Shown here in pieces: positions 1 to 14,600 of a stretch of DNA of 64,000 bases. A program made the translations under genes and the position numbers. The DNA is taken from positions 122,308-186,307 of the forward strand of contig KB303899.1 of assembly GCA_000328365.1 (NCBI GenBank), read 5' to 3'. Positions within the stretch are counted from its first letter, which is position 1, and each line of letters opens with the position of its first letter. Under the pieces are notes generated by a model. It did not search any database. It saw nothing but the letters and a program-made list of their open reading frames with translations, and was not told the DNA's origin. The stretch is from Capitella teleta. Its lineage: Eukaryota; Annelida; Polychaeta; Capitellidae.

Positions 1-3000
1 ATTCAGAGAATTGTAAAACAGACTCGAAACGAGGACCCGGCGCAAATGTTCGCAAAAACCCGACCACGACTACGTGAAATTGATGCCTTCAACTTTTACG
101 GCATTTTTCTAACCCGACTGTTCGCCACATGCGCAAAAATGCGTATTTGCCTCACCGGGAAATCGATAATACTTCCATTGTTAATTTCAACTATTGATGT
201 TCCAATAGTGCGCTCATTGGGAACGCATGCTTTGCAATAGAAATACACTGGATCTGCGATGTTTGATGTGCATGCAATGTGATTCGAGGCGCTTGTTGGT
301 TTTCTGATGATCTATTTCTACCCACGTGACTTCAACGAACGCCCAATGGTCAACAGATACGGATTGCGATGAGTTATCCTGCCTCGTATGTTGTGTGATG
401 AGGAGAGACGCCGTTCATCCTTTGGTCTTTAGTCCATTGCAGTATAGCCACGTGACCCTGAGGAAGGAGGAGAAATCCCAAGGGTCAAGAGGTCAGTCAT
501 TCATTATAACAAGGGAAGAGTCAGGGTGAACGTAGAGTGTTCAGCTGGGAATCCACGTCGACGTCCAGATCGTCCATCTCCGGAAGCTCGGCGCTTCTTC
601 GGCGTTCCAATTTTATTGCTTCTGGTCTGCGGGAGATATTCTTGTTTGCAGTGGGTGTAATAGTTTGTGACGGATGCTCAACATTCGCTACCAGCTTGCC
701 TTTACCCTTCATGAAGTTGCATGGCGTTGCAGCGTCCTCTCTTGATTAATAATCTTCTCAATATTGATCCGTGTAAAACGATCTCTTAGCCTGATCTCTG
801 ACTTCATCCCGAGCGCCAGATGGCGCCTCTGCGCAACGCCCCGAAACGACACAAGAAAGTTATTCCTTTGTAAGTTAAGCATTGGAAATGAAATAGACGA
901 GTTCATGTTTATCCACCATATGCAATAAATACACCAGTTGTACACACGCGCTGCTTTTAAGTGTTTAACGTAGATGTCTCATTATATAACTAATGAGCCC
1001 AATGGGTAAGCTTATGGCTGGTCATTCACACTATCCCTCAATACAGACCCACCAGATAAGGCGCTTAATTTATATGTCGTTTCAGGGGCTGATTACTTAA
1101 TAATTGACGAAACCCGGTGAGTGACCCACGTGTTCTCCGTGACGTCATATTCGCAAAAATTCTTTCCGTTGAGTAGAAATTTTGCGTATTTTTTTTTTAA
1201 TGATGAGCCTTACATCTAAACTACTCCGATCCAGAATTATGTCCCTAGGGACTATGCAACCTTCGGAACTCATCATTTATCAAATTTCTTTCTCGTCTCT
1301 GCAGTTGCATAACAATGAACATTCCCTCGCGTAAATCTCCGGTTTTATTGGGATATTATTTTCTGGAACCACTCTCGCATTGTCGTGTGTGTTTCCGACG
1401 CTCACGACGGAAGTCATCTTTAAACGGGATTCGTTTTTGCGTTCAATGAAACCATCTTCGTGTTTTCTCCGAATTGTTATTTGAGCATTGACTTCGCTAT
1501 AACAAACTTTCTTTGTATCCCAGCAATGGTTAAGCTATCTTGTTGATTCGCAATATGGTCAATGGTCGATGGAATCATTTAATTCTACATTGTTATCCCA
1601 GCAGCTCCAATCATACATTTACACAAGACAAACGATTAACCCAGATTTTGATTCCATAGAGGAAGAAGAAGAAAAATTCGAAGGGGAAAAATTGTTTTCA
1701 GAGTTGATCAGAGCAACAGGTGATCCAGGGCTGCGCACCTGACAATCACCTGATTGGCAGTGAAAGGCGGGGGGGGGGGGGGGGTGCGACATCCAGCTGA
1801 ACGAAGCTTGGATCGGGAAAAGATGTGGATCGAAAGAACCTCTTTCCGCATTCCTCGTTACGTCATATTAGACCTTCGTTGATGCGAATACCCAAGACAC
1901 CCTGAAAACTAATATCTTTGCAATGACCTTGACCCACAACGGATGACCAGACTGATAATCTCAAAATTGGTGTCCAGGGTATTAGTGGAATGACCTTGAT
2001 GCTTGCGCATGCGTCGTGGTGGTCAGGAGGCCAGGTGGTCGCTGGATCGCTTAACGCAAGAACAATTGCGTTGAGCCTCTCTTGTAGGTGATGTACTGGA
2101 TCTTAGCCTTCGAGTAAACCCATCTGTGCTGTGTGTTTTACTTATAATGCTCAGAGAAATAATGTCAAAGGTCAGAGTGACCTTTGATGACCTCTGTACG
2201 TCTGGCATCGATGCCAATATCAAATTGTTGTATCTTTTTCTGCTCTTTGTCGAGCATTGCACCGCTGCGCCGGCTGCGAGGAGCATCAATTAGCAAAGAG
2301 TTCCAGAGTTCATGAAGTGAGTTATATTCAAGCGACGTTACACCATGATACGTTTTGACATTCATGGCAACCGGACCATCAAATGCCGTCATGACAAATT
2401 TATCAGGCAGGATATCGGTTATTTAACTTTTCGTCGAACAAGGTGATGTTGACTTGCATAATCTAACACCAGCTAAAACCAATATTAACCACACATTGTT
2501 AGCCTCGACGCGACTTGTTTAATCACCCCCCCCCCCCTTTACAAAAAAAGTGTACACAGACAATAATTAACATGCTTTTTCAACGAATGACATTTCACTA
2601 TTTTGCTACTTGAATTTCATTGGCAACTGACTGTTACACGCGTTCAGTGGTTTTGTGGCAGGACAATTGGAGCCGTTTAAAGAGAAGGGGTTTATTCATG
2701 GAGGGAGTGCCGTCTCCTCCGGGTGCATCTGGTTGATCAAGAGCTCTTACTGTCTTGGGAAATTGTCTCAGAGTCGGGAAAGAAAAGACAAGATGTGGAA
2801 GGAACACTTCTGCAAATAGACTACGATTGCCGCTACACTGATTGCTGGTGTGGCTCCGATTGGTTGATCCGAATGCACTGAGGGGGTGGTTGGAAAACCA
2901 GGCCGCGATTAGCCCTCTTCACTTGCGATTCGCGCCACATGGACGTCTTCGATTTCATCCACCTTGTCTGGAGTCCTGATTCGAGTTCAAATGAAGTCGA

Positions 3001-3875
3001 TGAAACACCACGAAGGAATCTCAAATGTGCGGTCCATTAACAGATCAAGACAGCGGTCAGTTGGTCAGATATAGTCTTTTGTATTATTACATACGTTCGA
3101 CTTTGGTTTGACCAACAATGTGCATACTTTGAATTATACACAAAATTACAAACACCAGAGAAGCATTCTGGTGGGGACAATTTGTATGACATTCCTGCCG
3201 CTTGACGCGATACACTCAGACCATGTTAATCCGCCCTCCTTCGTTCTCAAGGAAACAGGCGAATTAACGAAAAAGGCGGATTACGTGTCAAGACCAGAAT
3301 TAAATAAACATTAGATGCCGTATACAAAACCCGTGTACCATATGCATGTACATTCCGGGAACTTTATCTTGCAGCCCTCCGTACCAAAGACCGCATCCAC
3401 CCCGTTGGACATCTCATTTTGAGCGAATGACTCATTCACAATAATTTCGTTCGGGTCAGACTTTTTTTTATTTTTATTGCCAACACAATAATTATTTAAA
3501 CAGTTATTCTAATCTGTAAAAGTTGAATTGAATTATTTTCAATATAATATAATAAATATTGGGTGTTAGAAATATACCGATGACATTTTACAAACGCAAG
3601 ATACCAGGCATGTTGATATATGACTTTATGCTTAGTTGGTGCTTGATACCTAATCAAACAAAATGCTTAGAGCTTAGGCCCCTAATGGAACAAAAGAAAT
3701 AAGTAAATATTGACATGTTTAAATGGTGAATCCAATATTACGAATGGTGTGAATATGCCTCAATAATAATAATGTAAAGTTAGCTCAACTGGTCGAAATC
3801 AACCAAGCCCTGTTTATTCCGATAATCATCCAAGGCGGTATTGCTGATTTAAAATGCATTTGTATATCAAGAATA
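1..3875. other. Non-coding stretch, no gene seen
   Basis: No reading frame here has recognisable protein features. All are short and overlap on several frames. The only structures I noticed are a 16-base G run at 1769-1784 and a run of C near 2525. The stretch may be distal intergenic DNA upstream of the dopamine receptor gene, but nothing in it proves a regulatory role. Confidence 0.6.
1769..1784 (+). repeat. Poly-G homopolymer
   Basis: Sixteen consecutive G residues. Such runs are prone to slippage and can form G-rich structures. No context suggests a function. Confidence 0.9.
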
Positions 3876-3944
3876 CAACACATTCAATGTTGGTATTATA
3901 AAATAAAATTATCGGAACAATAATTTCATTTATTGAATGTGTTG
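3876..3944. repeat. Inverted repeat with 13-bp perfect arms
   Basis: The arms CAACACATTCAAT (3876-3888) and ATTGAATGTGTTG (3932-3944) are perfect reverse complements around an AT-rich 43-base spacer. It could be the remains of a miniature inverted-repeat element or a chance hairpin. No target duplication is obvious. Confidence 0.55.
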
Positions 3945-4120
3945 TCAGGGTCGTCCTTAGTTACATTTCCTGGTATGAATGATCTTCTCTTTCAATCACA
4001 GGAAGATATTACATATATGGGGCTGCAACGCATGTATGATTTTCTCTCTTTTCATAGATCTATTTAGACATATGCGACTGCGTAGCATTCATTCAACACG
4101 TTCTTTTAATTTCTGTTGAC

Positions 4121-4320
4121 AAGTATTTGAACTAAAATGTTGGCGTTTAGTGAAAGCATTTTAGGAATATAAATGAATATAAGATTGAAGGACACGTAAT
4201 GAAACATCATATAGCTGAAAATTACAATTGCAGTACTAATGATAGGTAGTATATGACATACATATTGTGAAAATAGTAATTTATGAGGTGGAGGAAGGGA
4301 TTTTATCAAACAGGCGTATT
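4121..4320. repeat. Dispersed repeat, copy 1
   Basis: About 200 bases, from AAGTATTTGAACTAAAATG to the segment rich in TTTATCAAACAG, recur with scattered differences and small indels at 27244-27460 in the same orientation. The two copies are 23 kb apart. No coding potential, terminal repeats or tail were seen, so I cannot assign a class. It is probably an old, non-autonomous interspersed repeat. Confidence 0.7.
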
Positions 4321-4330
4321 GATATGAATT

Positions 4331-7300
4331 TGACGACAATGATTGGAAGAAATTTTGACTCCCCAATCACGAGTCGAAGAAGTACGTGTGTCTGAAGTGA
4401 TATCATAGGTTGGCGTCCCCAAACGCCAACCAAAAAATCGATTTAATAAGTGTTAAGTGATTGTTTTCGCATTTTCATACAACATACTCAATGTTGGTAT
4501 CACAAACAGTTTTGTATGTTTTTAAAATTAAAGTCAGAATACAACCTGCGTAATTATACACGATAGCGAGACATTCGAGAGGAGTCACTGCATTATTCAA
4601 AGAATGTAAAATGGGTCAATGGAGTCCCCTGTGTTGAGGCAGATGAGGAAGAGGAAAAGGAGGAGGAGGAGGAGGAGCCAGAGGGCGTGTGATGACGGAT
4701 GTGTGATTCATTCATGTCGTCCATTTTGCATTCACATCCAAGCCAAAGATGTCGACGGTCGATTGATGGATTCATCGCTGTCGACTCGGGGGATTGGCCT
4801 CCCATCAACAGGACCCCCTCCCCTCCTTAATAGGTGGACGACATTGACAACCTCTGTCTCCTGGGTAACTCAAATGTGTCATCTAGGAACAGTAGGCTAC
4901 TGATACCAGTAGAAAATGGTCCTGAAATATTCATGAAATGACATTGACACTAACTTGACACTGTTGCAAAAATATGATGCAATAGATACCAATGGTATAT
5001 TATGTCAATCTCACTGGGCAAGTATCCTTGAATTTGACGATCGTTTCGTTCTTTGATGTCCTTTGCACTGACTGACCTTATCACTGGAGGCTTCGGCATC
5101 GAAGAGACGTCATCAAAACGACGACATCGTGATTCATGAGATGGACACTTCGTGAGGCGTCGTTGTCTTATGAGGATGGCGTCATAAACAGCACCGAATG
5201 ACCTTCGCTGCTTTTAATGTCGTCCTTATTATGCCAATCAGGTTTCCTGTCTGTTTGAAGACTTCACCCTCATGAGATGGACGAAGTTCGACTTGACAAC
5301 GTTCACTAAGGTTAAAGGTGAAGAGCGGAAAGAGTATACACATGATACATCCTATCGTGATCAAATCATATTTATGGAATCACAAAAGACACAGGAAGTG
5401 AGATCTATGCAACTGATAACGAAGTTGATAATGGGATTTCGAGGTTGAAATGATCAAAGACTGAGACCACCCGGGCTGCTAATGGAGTGCGCAGACTGAT
5501 CACTCGGAGCCAATTATCTCTTAATTGGTTGGCGTCGAAATAGACTCATGTCAACGTCAGCGTTATCACAGGAAATGCTGTTTAATCTAGGATTTTTCTT
5601 ATAGAGATAAACAGATTCTAAATTAAGATTGATCCAGTTTCTTCTTTTTTGTCGATCTTGTCTCGGCAGTATTACGCAATCGGGAAGACAGGTTCACAGG
5701 CTTTCAACCAAAAAGGCTTCAATTTCTCCTCCTCTCCTCCCTTCCCATAAATCCAATTGGGGTCATCGGAGGGTGAGATTGGCTGAAAATGGCGGCCGAC
5801 GGTGACGCGACTCGCATGCCAACAACCCGGATGTTCATCACCATTATCTCCGCTGATCCAAATACCTCCTCCCTCCCCACTCCCTTCCCCCTTCCTTTCC
5901 TTGCCCTTCTGTTAAAGTAGACGACGTACAAAAACTTTTCAGTTTCCATCTATTGGAGAATACTTCAACAGCAAGTCCATTATATCGAAAAATAACTTCA
6001 ACGATAATCGAAGCAACATCGACACAAGTTTTGCTCTGTTTGTCTTTGCATTGATTGGCTGTTCGTGTTTTTGGTTGGTCGTTTATGGAAAGCAATTTCT
6101 TGCGTTATTCACCCGGAGACATGGGCGCGTATCGGAAACGGAAAAAAATGCGAAAGAAGCTTGTCTGCTCGCGTGTTATTGGTTTGTCGGGTGAGTGTGA
6201 CATGTCCAATCCTGCCAGATGTTCCGGAAGCATTTGTCGCTCTGTGGTACAAAAAAGGTTTAACACACGTTGGAGAAGAGTTGGCGATTGATGTGGCTTG
6301 ATCACTACTCCTGAGTCGTTGGATTGCAAAGCAGAAGCAGAAGCAAACAGACAAACGAGGCTAACGTCGTTGTCTCATTCGCTCGCACATCCGTCAAACA
6401 ATATTAGCATAAGAACGAAAAGGTGCTCCTCACTCTACGCGAGGCTTCACTCTACATAAGACACTTCCCTCAGCTATACAGAGCAACCAGGTGCATTTAA
6501 TGGCGTACACATAGGTACGATGGTGGCTGTATGACTGCACAATTAACATGTAGTGGTGGAATAGATACTTATAATGGATATGAAATCGACACCAAAGGAT
6601 CTAAAAAGCAAAGACTTCCAGTGTTGAAGTAGGCCGCGGTGAATAGTGTACGTCCAATGCCCGTCCTAGGTATCCTACTAAGCCAGAGGTCAGTTAATTT
6701 CAGGAAAGAAGCCTAGCTGCCCTGTGGTCCGCTGGGAGAGACCCATTGGCTAACAAAATCTGACTGCTGACCTCGATCTTAGTGATGTCCATTTCATTAG
6801 TGACCAAGCGACCATTAGAGTCTTTGGCCAAATGACTTACTCAGAAATATAGGGTCATTTGAGATGCACTGCTAATTTGCTTAAGAGGACAGAACAAGAC
6901 GTTCATGGTTATATAAGACTCATTGAATTAATTGCTGGTCACTTCAGAGTGGCCATAACTATAATGAATTGAATGCCAGTGCAGAGGGGTCATCCATATA
7001 CCGCGCATCTGTGGTCATAGTAGGAGTAGAAAACAGCGGTCATTTTTTTTTTTTTGTAATCACACATGGCGAAAATTCCAATAGCAGGCATCAATATATT
7101 TAGCATAAATTACAGCGGTGAAACTCTGTCTACGTGACGTCATTTTCATGTCCCCCTCGAGGCTCCTAGCTACCAGACTCACACCTTTGTCAAAACAGGC
7201 TGCCAAATATCTCTGTCTTTATAGCGCCAACCGCAGCACCTCCTCTGGGTCAGACGTCGTTATATATGCTTCTCTGTGATGGACGTGTTGGGGTTTTTAG

Positions 7301-8579
7301 TCGCCGAATACGATATCCTAATGAGAATCTTTTCCAGTGCGCGAGAGACGAAGAAAGAGAAATGATCAGTTGGTTGTTTGAGGAAGCGTCCCCAAAGCAT
7401 CTCTAGTAATCATGCGCTATCACGCGGTCGATCTGTCAGTCGGCGTCTGGCTGAGGCTCGGAATCCAGAATCACCAGTCCCGGAGGATCCTTAATCGATC
7501 TCCCTTATAGGTCATTCCGGATTCCGGATCAATATATACTCAATCCGGAACATTTAGATGATGCAAATGATATTGGAATCAAGTGGATGCTTTGTGTATT
7601 AATAAACTGAATTAACAAGTGGGTCAAATGCATATGTTGGTTATACATTGTGTAATTTATAATCAGTGATATCAGACAATGGTTCCTCAGCAGACGATCA
7701 GCGGATCTGCCCGGGAAGATCTGCGATGACATAACAATTTGGATGACTTAATTTCCAATCTATTTTCTCCGAGGATTTGCACCAAGGTCTGAAGTAGCCA
7801 TGCAATCGCCTTGGCTGTTGGCCTGTCGCTGATTCAAAGAATGCTGGCTTGCACTGCCACCTATCCGTGTTAACGTAGTTTCACACTGCATCTGGCCGAT
7901 CCACGAGGGGTCAAAATAGATATTATAGAGTAAAAGAGAGCTGTGATTATTCATGATCCTCGCTGGAGAATTGTTCTCTAATGATCCAAATTCCTCTGAT
8001 TTGTTCTCCTGCTTCCTCTCCATCATGAACACATTCAGCACATAATATTAGCCACTTGATAGCCTTGAAGAACCTCTTGACAGTCAAGCGATTCTCAGAA
8101 CAATTCTTCGGAAGAGCTCCGCCATGGACCCTCTTTATTTACCTCAGCAACGAGCGATTCTGAATCGGAAGAAATGGTTATCCCTGGTCCAGCTCATGGA
8201 ATATAACCATTGGTTGACAAAGTTCTTGAACAAAGTTATTGATTGTACTGTCAAGGGCTGGCACCAAGATGTAGGCATACTACGCCTTTCTTAGGAATTG
8301 TATTCGCCCAGAGCCATACTGCACGAACAGAAAAATTGCCTACTGAATGTTATCACTATGGGTGGAAATGAAAAAAACCCTGAATTAACAGGCGGCACTG
8401 TCTACTGTTGTATCCCTTGGCAACGCCTCGCGTTCAACAAAGAAAGCGCCGCCTGCGGGCTGCTTGGCGAACAATACGCGAGCGAGATGTTTTTCGTAGA
8501 AGTTTACCGTAGAACTTATGCAATTGGCTGAGGGATAGGAAGCAGAAGAAGCCGATGAGTTTGGAAGCGGTTCGCACTT

Positions 8580-8610
<31 letters not shown>

Positions 8611-11600
8611 GGCTCTCACCATATACTGATATCTTACGATAGGAGGCCCTTGTGTTACTTAAACAAAAACAATCTACATAATATTATTATGGGGACTTAC
8701 ATGACGAGCCCAATTAATAACTACGGAATTGATGCCAGAACGAATGCGATATTGGCCGATAGAAGCGCATCGCTCAAAACAATCTGCATCGAGTCGATGA
8801 TATACCGTATGAACTCGATTCTTATGAACGTCTCCTCGGCCAGGTGTCAATGACATGACATTGACAGCTGACGCTTGTTAAATCCTTGATAAAACAATTT
8901 CCTTGAAATCGAACCTCCTCAGCCAAGGATAAGACGCAGCATAGAGACAACATTGAAAGAGATATTTCGTACTTTGCGTAAAAATATAACTTCTTATTGC
9001 CATGGGTATGAAATTATCAATCGGAGGTTATATCCTGTTGAACGGAGAGATCAGAGAAAAAACATATCCGGCTCTTATTGAATGTGACATTTAAGATCAG
9101 GACTTCTAAACAAATGATGTATTTTGTCTTGCAACAAGGGAAGAGGAAGACGAATATAGGGGAACAGGGATAAGAGGGGTTTCTTGGCCTTTTATTCTCC
9201 TGATCAGGTTACGCCACCGCTACAGGTAAAGATGCATTCCAGGCAGAATTCTGGAATGTTCTCTTGTACGTTCTTCGTAACAGGAAGTATTGTGATAGGG
9301 GTGTTATCTAGGCCACTGCGCACGCTCAACGAACAACACGTGGATCCACACTTCTTCAAGTAAATTACGGTTTAACCTTTGACCTTATTAGTTGTCTGCT
9401 ATGTCTGTTATTGTTAGACCAAGTGGGGATAACGTGCTGTTAAGTACTTCACCCAAGGACACCAAATCGGTGGCTGACTTCGAACCCAAATCCTCTTCAA
9501 AGACTCCCAACCACTCAACCATCGGTTCCACTGAATAGATATGATCACAATTGACGTCAAATACATGCTGAACATTGAATAAGCTTGTAATCTGTCAATT
9601 TAATCGACAGAGCTTTGTCTCACGTGATTAGATCAAGTTAGATTTTGTGGACACTTTGGTGGTCTACAGAAGCGTGGCCTGGATATAATAACTGCGCCCT
9701 TGGCGGTTGTGGCTGTAGTGCCCAAGTGTTAGCGAGAACCTATATCCGACGGTGTTACGAGGGTGGGACGTGTGATCATAAACCTGTTTGCATAAACACC
9801 TGATAACCCAAAGTATGGCAACTGTTGAGATATTTTTATGCTTCTGGCATGAGGAGGAACAGGAATTGCATCTGGAGTTATATGCTGCTGTGAGGAATTT
9901 TCATGAGGGGTATTCAAGCAAGGCAACCCAAATACAAGGAGATATTAGTAATCATGAGCTCATATAATAATGTGTGCACTTTAGTATAGCCAATTATTAC
10001 ACCAACAGTGATAGTAGTGGGATAATATGGTCTTAATTCAATCATATGCATTACTGCTTAAGGTCGATTGTGGAAGACATATAAACTATGAAGAAAGACT
10101 ATTGCATACTCATTTTGACATTAACAACAGACATGGGCGTGAGACCAATACCGCAATAAAGTGTTGTTCTTGTGAGTTACGAGTGAGTTGTTCATTTAAA
10201 TCTGATCATCCGATGGCAAAGGTCAACCCTCCTGACATTGACGTTATTTGATGAATACAATGCATCGGGAGCAGATTTATAATGGTGTCAATGAGATATT
10301 CAGCCTTGATCCACCGCTGTAAATTGCTCAAATTAGGCGATATGAGATCAGAGGGTGCTCAGCACAGAAGTTGCCATTTGTAACCATCGTGGTTATGGTC
10401 TACGGATATTCATTTCTCTGAAATTCGAAATGTAAACCATGGGTTTCACCTAATTCGAAGCTGACATAGAAAAGGGAAGACAGATGATAACCGCATAAAT
10501 GACACAGGATTGTGACAGCGCGAGAGACAGGGCCGCTCAGACAACTCAATTCTTTTTCTAGAATTTTTCTGGAGATTCACTTCTGGGAAGAAGTGGCCTC
10601 GCTGCAAATGACAAAGCATTCAACCAAACAGTCGACAGAAACGTCATTCACATTTCCTCTTTTTGTGCCCGTTCGAGGAGAGGATGGAGGAGTCATCAGA
10701 GGGCTAAACGTTGTTCTGCTTGCAATCAAGAACTCTCAAATGGTTCACTAAGAGTCGAGAGGAATGTCGTTATCAAAAGCACACGATGAACTCTAAACAT
10801 TGCCTGAAGGGTGTCCTGACCAATCAGCATTCCTCATTGGCTGCTCCATTCCTTTTGAATGAAAAGAGTAGTGGTCATGTGATCACAATGGGTATTCATC
10901 GTGTACAACTCAGTACCCGCATGCTTATACGGTGTCAAAGTTGGCATCGTTGAATTATATGTATGCATACCAAACAAGGGTGTAGTGCATACAGTATACT
11001 TATGGGCCATCTACGGCATAGCTACATGTGACTCTATTCCCGTAGAGGTCATCTGACGCCCTCGTCTAGCCATGTACGTCGCCGTACCGTTACCCATTTA
11101 CAACGAGGACCAAAGTACAATACTCTTCCCGAATTCAATATTCGGCTACAAAAAAACTGTCTTGGTCGTAAACCGAATCATATTTGACAACCTGATCTCA
11201 TAATCGTGTATTATTCGTCAGGAATTCACTCGGAGAATATTGCCGATTCGTCTTTAAGTCAGTCGTTTCGGGTTCTTCGTGTCCATTACATGCTGACATG
11301 AAATGGACAATGGAGGGGCAAGTGAATCTGTTCGTGTCAGGATATGAACAAAACATGTTGCTTGTGTTTTTCTGTCGTGGCGTTAGATTTTCAATTGAGC
11401 ATGACGTCACAGAAAAAAAAACATATTGTGAGACAATTAGCACAGTTTGGTTCATAAGAATCACGAATCCACCATCCTGTTGTTAAATGAGTCGATGCAT
11501 CAGTGCGAATTCAGCTAACACAGCTGAATGCGAGGGTATAATGGTGTAGTGTTACGCAATCATGTTTATAAGGGTTATATTTATGACAGGGCATTAAAAC

Positions 11601-14600
11601 ACTTTCATTCTATTCATCTATAAACCACTATTTTATAGCTATCAGTTTTTTCAATGCTTTCTGGGTTTAGTTCAAATAAATCAAGGGAGGAATAAGTCAA
11701 GTCCTGTGAGGGCAGAAGGAAAAGAAAAAAAGAAAAAAAAACGAGAAAAAACCGAGAAGAATGAAGCCGAATGCATCGTGGATAATGAAGTTGTTGTAAA
11801 TATGCCGTTAGTTATTAGTCAGGCAAATGGCATTGTAGTGTATTCCAAAGGGCGGTCTAGGTGCGCTCGATGTCTATGAAAGAAAACAGTAGCGAAATGT
11901 AGGTCTCGGGGTTGACGAGGCACTAAAATAATCGTCAAAGTCCAGTTGCACGGATATCCGATATCCGTGGAAGCTTAGGATCCACACACCCCTAGTAATT
12001 CTGATTTGAGATCCTTCACGTCTCGCTCATCCAATTCCATCGGTGTCAAGATACAAAAGACGAATTTTGGACATCGGTGCTTTTTATTTGTGGTCATCTG
12101 TGTGTTATGCAGGATTCAGAGGGCGGAAAGATGTGCGTCTTTTGTCGGCTGCTTCTGCCTCAGAATCTGACGCCATTGTGGCTACGGCTACAATTTCGCT
12201 TCATGCTTCGGCCACGTTGTAAAGTGATTTGGTTGTTTGTCTAATAGCGTTGGATTAGAGCTATCAATTATTTGCATAGAACTCGAATAAGTATCTTGGA
12301 AAATGCGAATAGAATATTGATGAAGCAGGATTCGCAGGAAGCTCGTTGTGATCAGAAACCAGTGACTCAAATCTCTTTAGTCTTATCTGATTTCTCAGAC
12401 TCGTCTTCCCTCGCCCCCATCATGACGTTATATCCGGTGTACCGGAAGTGTGTTACAGCGTTCGAGGCCATCAATCTACGTGCTTTATGCCTTTCCTTTG
12501 AGATTTCAATCTCAGGAGTTCGTTTTTTATATCAGGTTCATTCCACACTCCTTGATCATAACAATTGCCACAAATTGGTGCCAATATTATATATCTTGTT
12601 TTCAAACTCGCTTTCAAATCAATAGTTTTGTAGACCTATATGCGGGTGACACCTATATGATGTATATAGGGGACCAATGAAAGTCATTTATGCAAGGATC
12701 AAAGTTTTAATAAAACTGAAAAGGTATAAGGCTGTTTGTTTTTTGTGACATTTTACGATTCATGTTCATCTCGACTGACAGGTTAAAATCGCGCTTCTAT
12801 TGTATGTTTAAATCCATCAATACGATTTCAACATCAAAGCTCTGCTCGTTCTGTAATTCTCATCAGGCCCATTTCATCCAGCTGTCGAGGTCATTTTGCG
12901 GTTTGGGATCACGCTGAAGTTGATGACTGCGGCTGATTTTGTTGACTTGTCAATCTCGTGAATTTATGAGGGCGGATGAAAAGGATTTGTTAGCGTCATT
13001 CTTCGAAAAACCACACGGACCATTTTTGAAGTTGATCTAAGTCTGAGTTAACGGCGAACAGTTGTGGTTAATTGTGGTCTGAGAGGAAAACAAGGAAAGC
13101 AGCAGAGAGGGGTTATTCATAGCCATCGAGAGCGCTAAAAATAAGCCCCGTGATTAAACGGTGAAGTATATCCTGGCCTTTCAATCTCCTTCCTTAAGAT
13201 ACCAAAACAAACAGCAGTAGTAACATATATATACTAGTACTCCGAAAGTTGCGCGCCGTTGCTATCAGTGATCAGATGCTAGATAAACGGAGTCTGTTTT
13301 CTCTCAGGTGGATCTCGGAATTACAATCTCAACTTGTTCATCATCAGCCCAAACAAACGATTGCATCAGGGTTGGCGTCCGGTCTAAGTGACCTACGTTC
13401 GGTTAGTGTAATATTCGCTACGTGGGTGCAGATTATTCTCCCTCTAGAAGGGAGGAAGGGGGTGGGAGTAGCCAGAGGTTAAAGGGCAGACACGTTTGAA
13501 ATGTGCTAATTCAAGAATACAGCTCTTCGTGATTTGATTTCACAATGAATTTATTAATACATGTATATAATTGTATATACATCACACTTACAGATTCTTG
13601 TAGCTATGACACCATTACCTATGACGTCAGAAAACTCTGGCATCATAAGGCTTGAGTGAGCCCAAAATACATCTTCGTCAAATGCATATCTGGAGTGACA
13701 GCCGATTTCGAGACGTAATATGTGGTGGTTTATTTAAAGGGTAAGCTCAGCGATAAAATTAATTGTGGTCCTTCCAAAATTCTCACAGGGCCTTTTAAGT
13801 CTTCATTTTGCATAATCGCAAAGGTGTCAACTGATGAGATGTAGTTATAATCATACCCACGAATTTGAGTAAGGTCAGAACAGGTCTCCTGAGTGTGTTT
13901 GTCAGTTATTGCTTATCTTCCATCTGGCTTCTGACTGTTACACAACCAGACGTACTGCGAATTCACATGACATTAATAGATATAGATATTAATAGAGTAA
14001 ATATGTGATGGCGGTGATGTCCAACATTTAAAGTTTGAATACCTTCGCGTTCCCGGTCCGGTTACAGGTGATTTGAATTTTACGAGCAGCGGCATTTGGT
14101 CAAAGGCCTTGCGCAAGTCTTCTTTTACAACTGAGCGTAATGAAGTCAAAAATATATAGACTTCTACCTTCTAAGTTCTTTGATGCGGTGGCGCTTGGGA
14201 AAGCAGCTGATCAGCTGACACTGTCTGTATATTTAGGATGTGTTTACCTCTGGAGATGGACTCGCAAATAGCCCACCTGTCCATTAAGCGCGTCATTCGT
14301 GTTGTAATTGTTTCTTGTTGGATTGCGATGCGGTCAGAAGATCATTCGTCGGGTAACTTTCTCTACGTGTGCACCCATTGCATGGATATCACAGTGTACA
14401 GTAAACAGCTTACGAGCATCAACGACATAATTATTGCTCTTGCATTTAATATGCCGTTCAATCTCGACATGAATAAGTGTTACTTTTCATCCATGTCATC
14501 ACAGCGTTTGTCGATGCATTGATTAGTGTCCATTTCATAAGTTATATAACTCCCGTATGAAGTACCTCTGACCTACTAGAGGGAGTGACGTATTTTGCAG

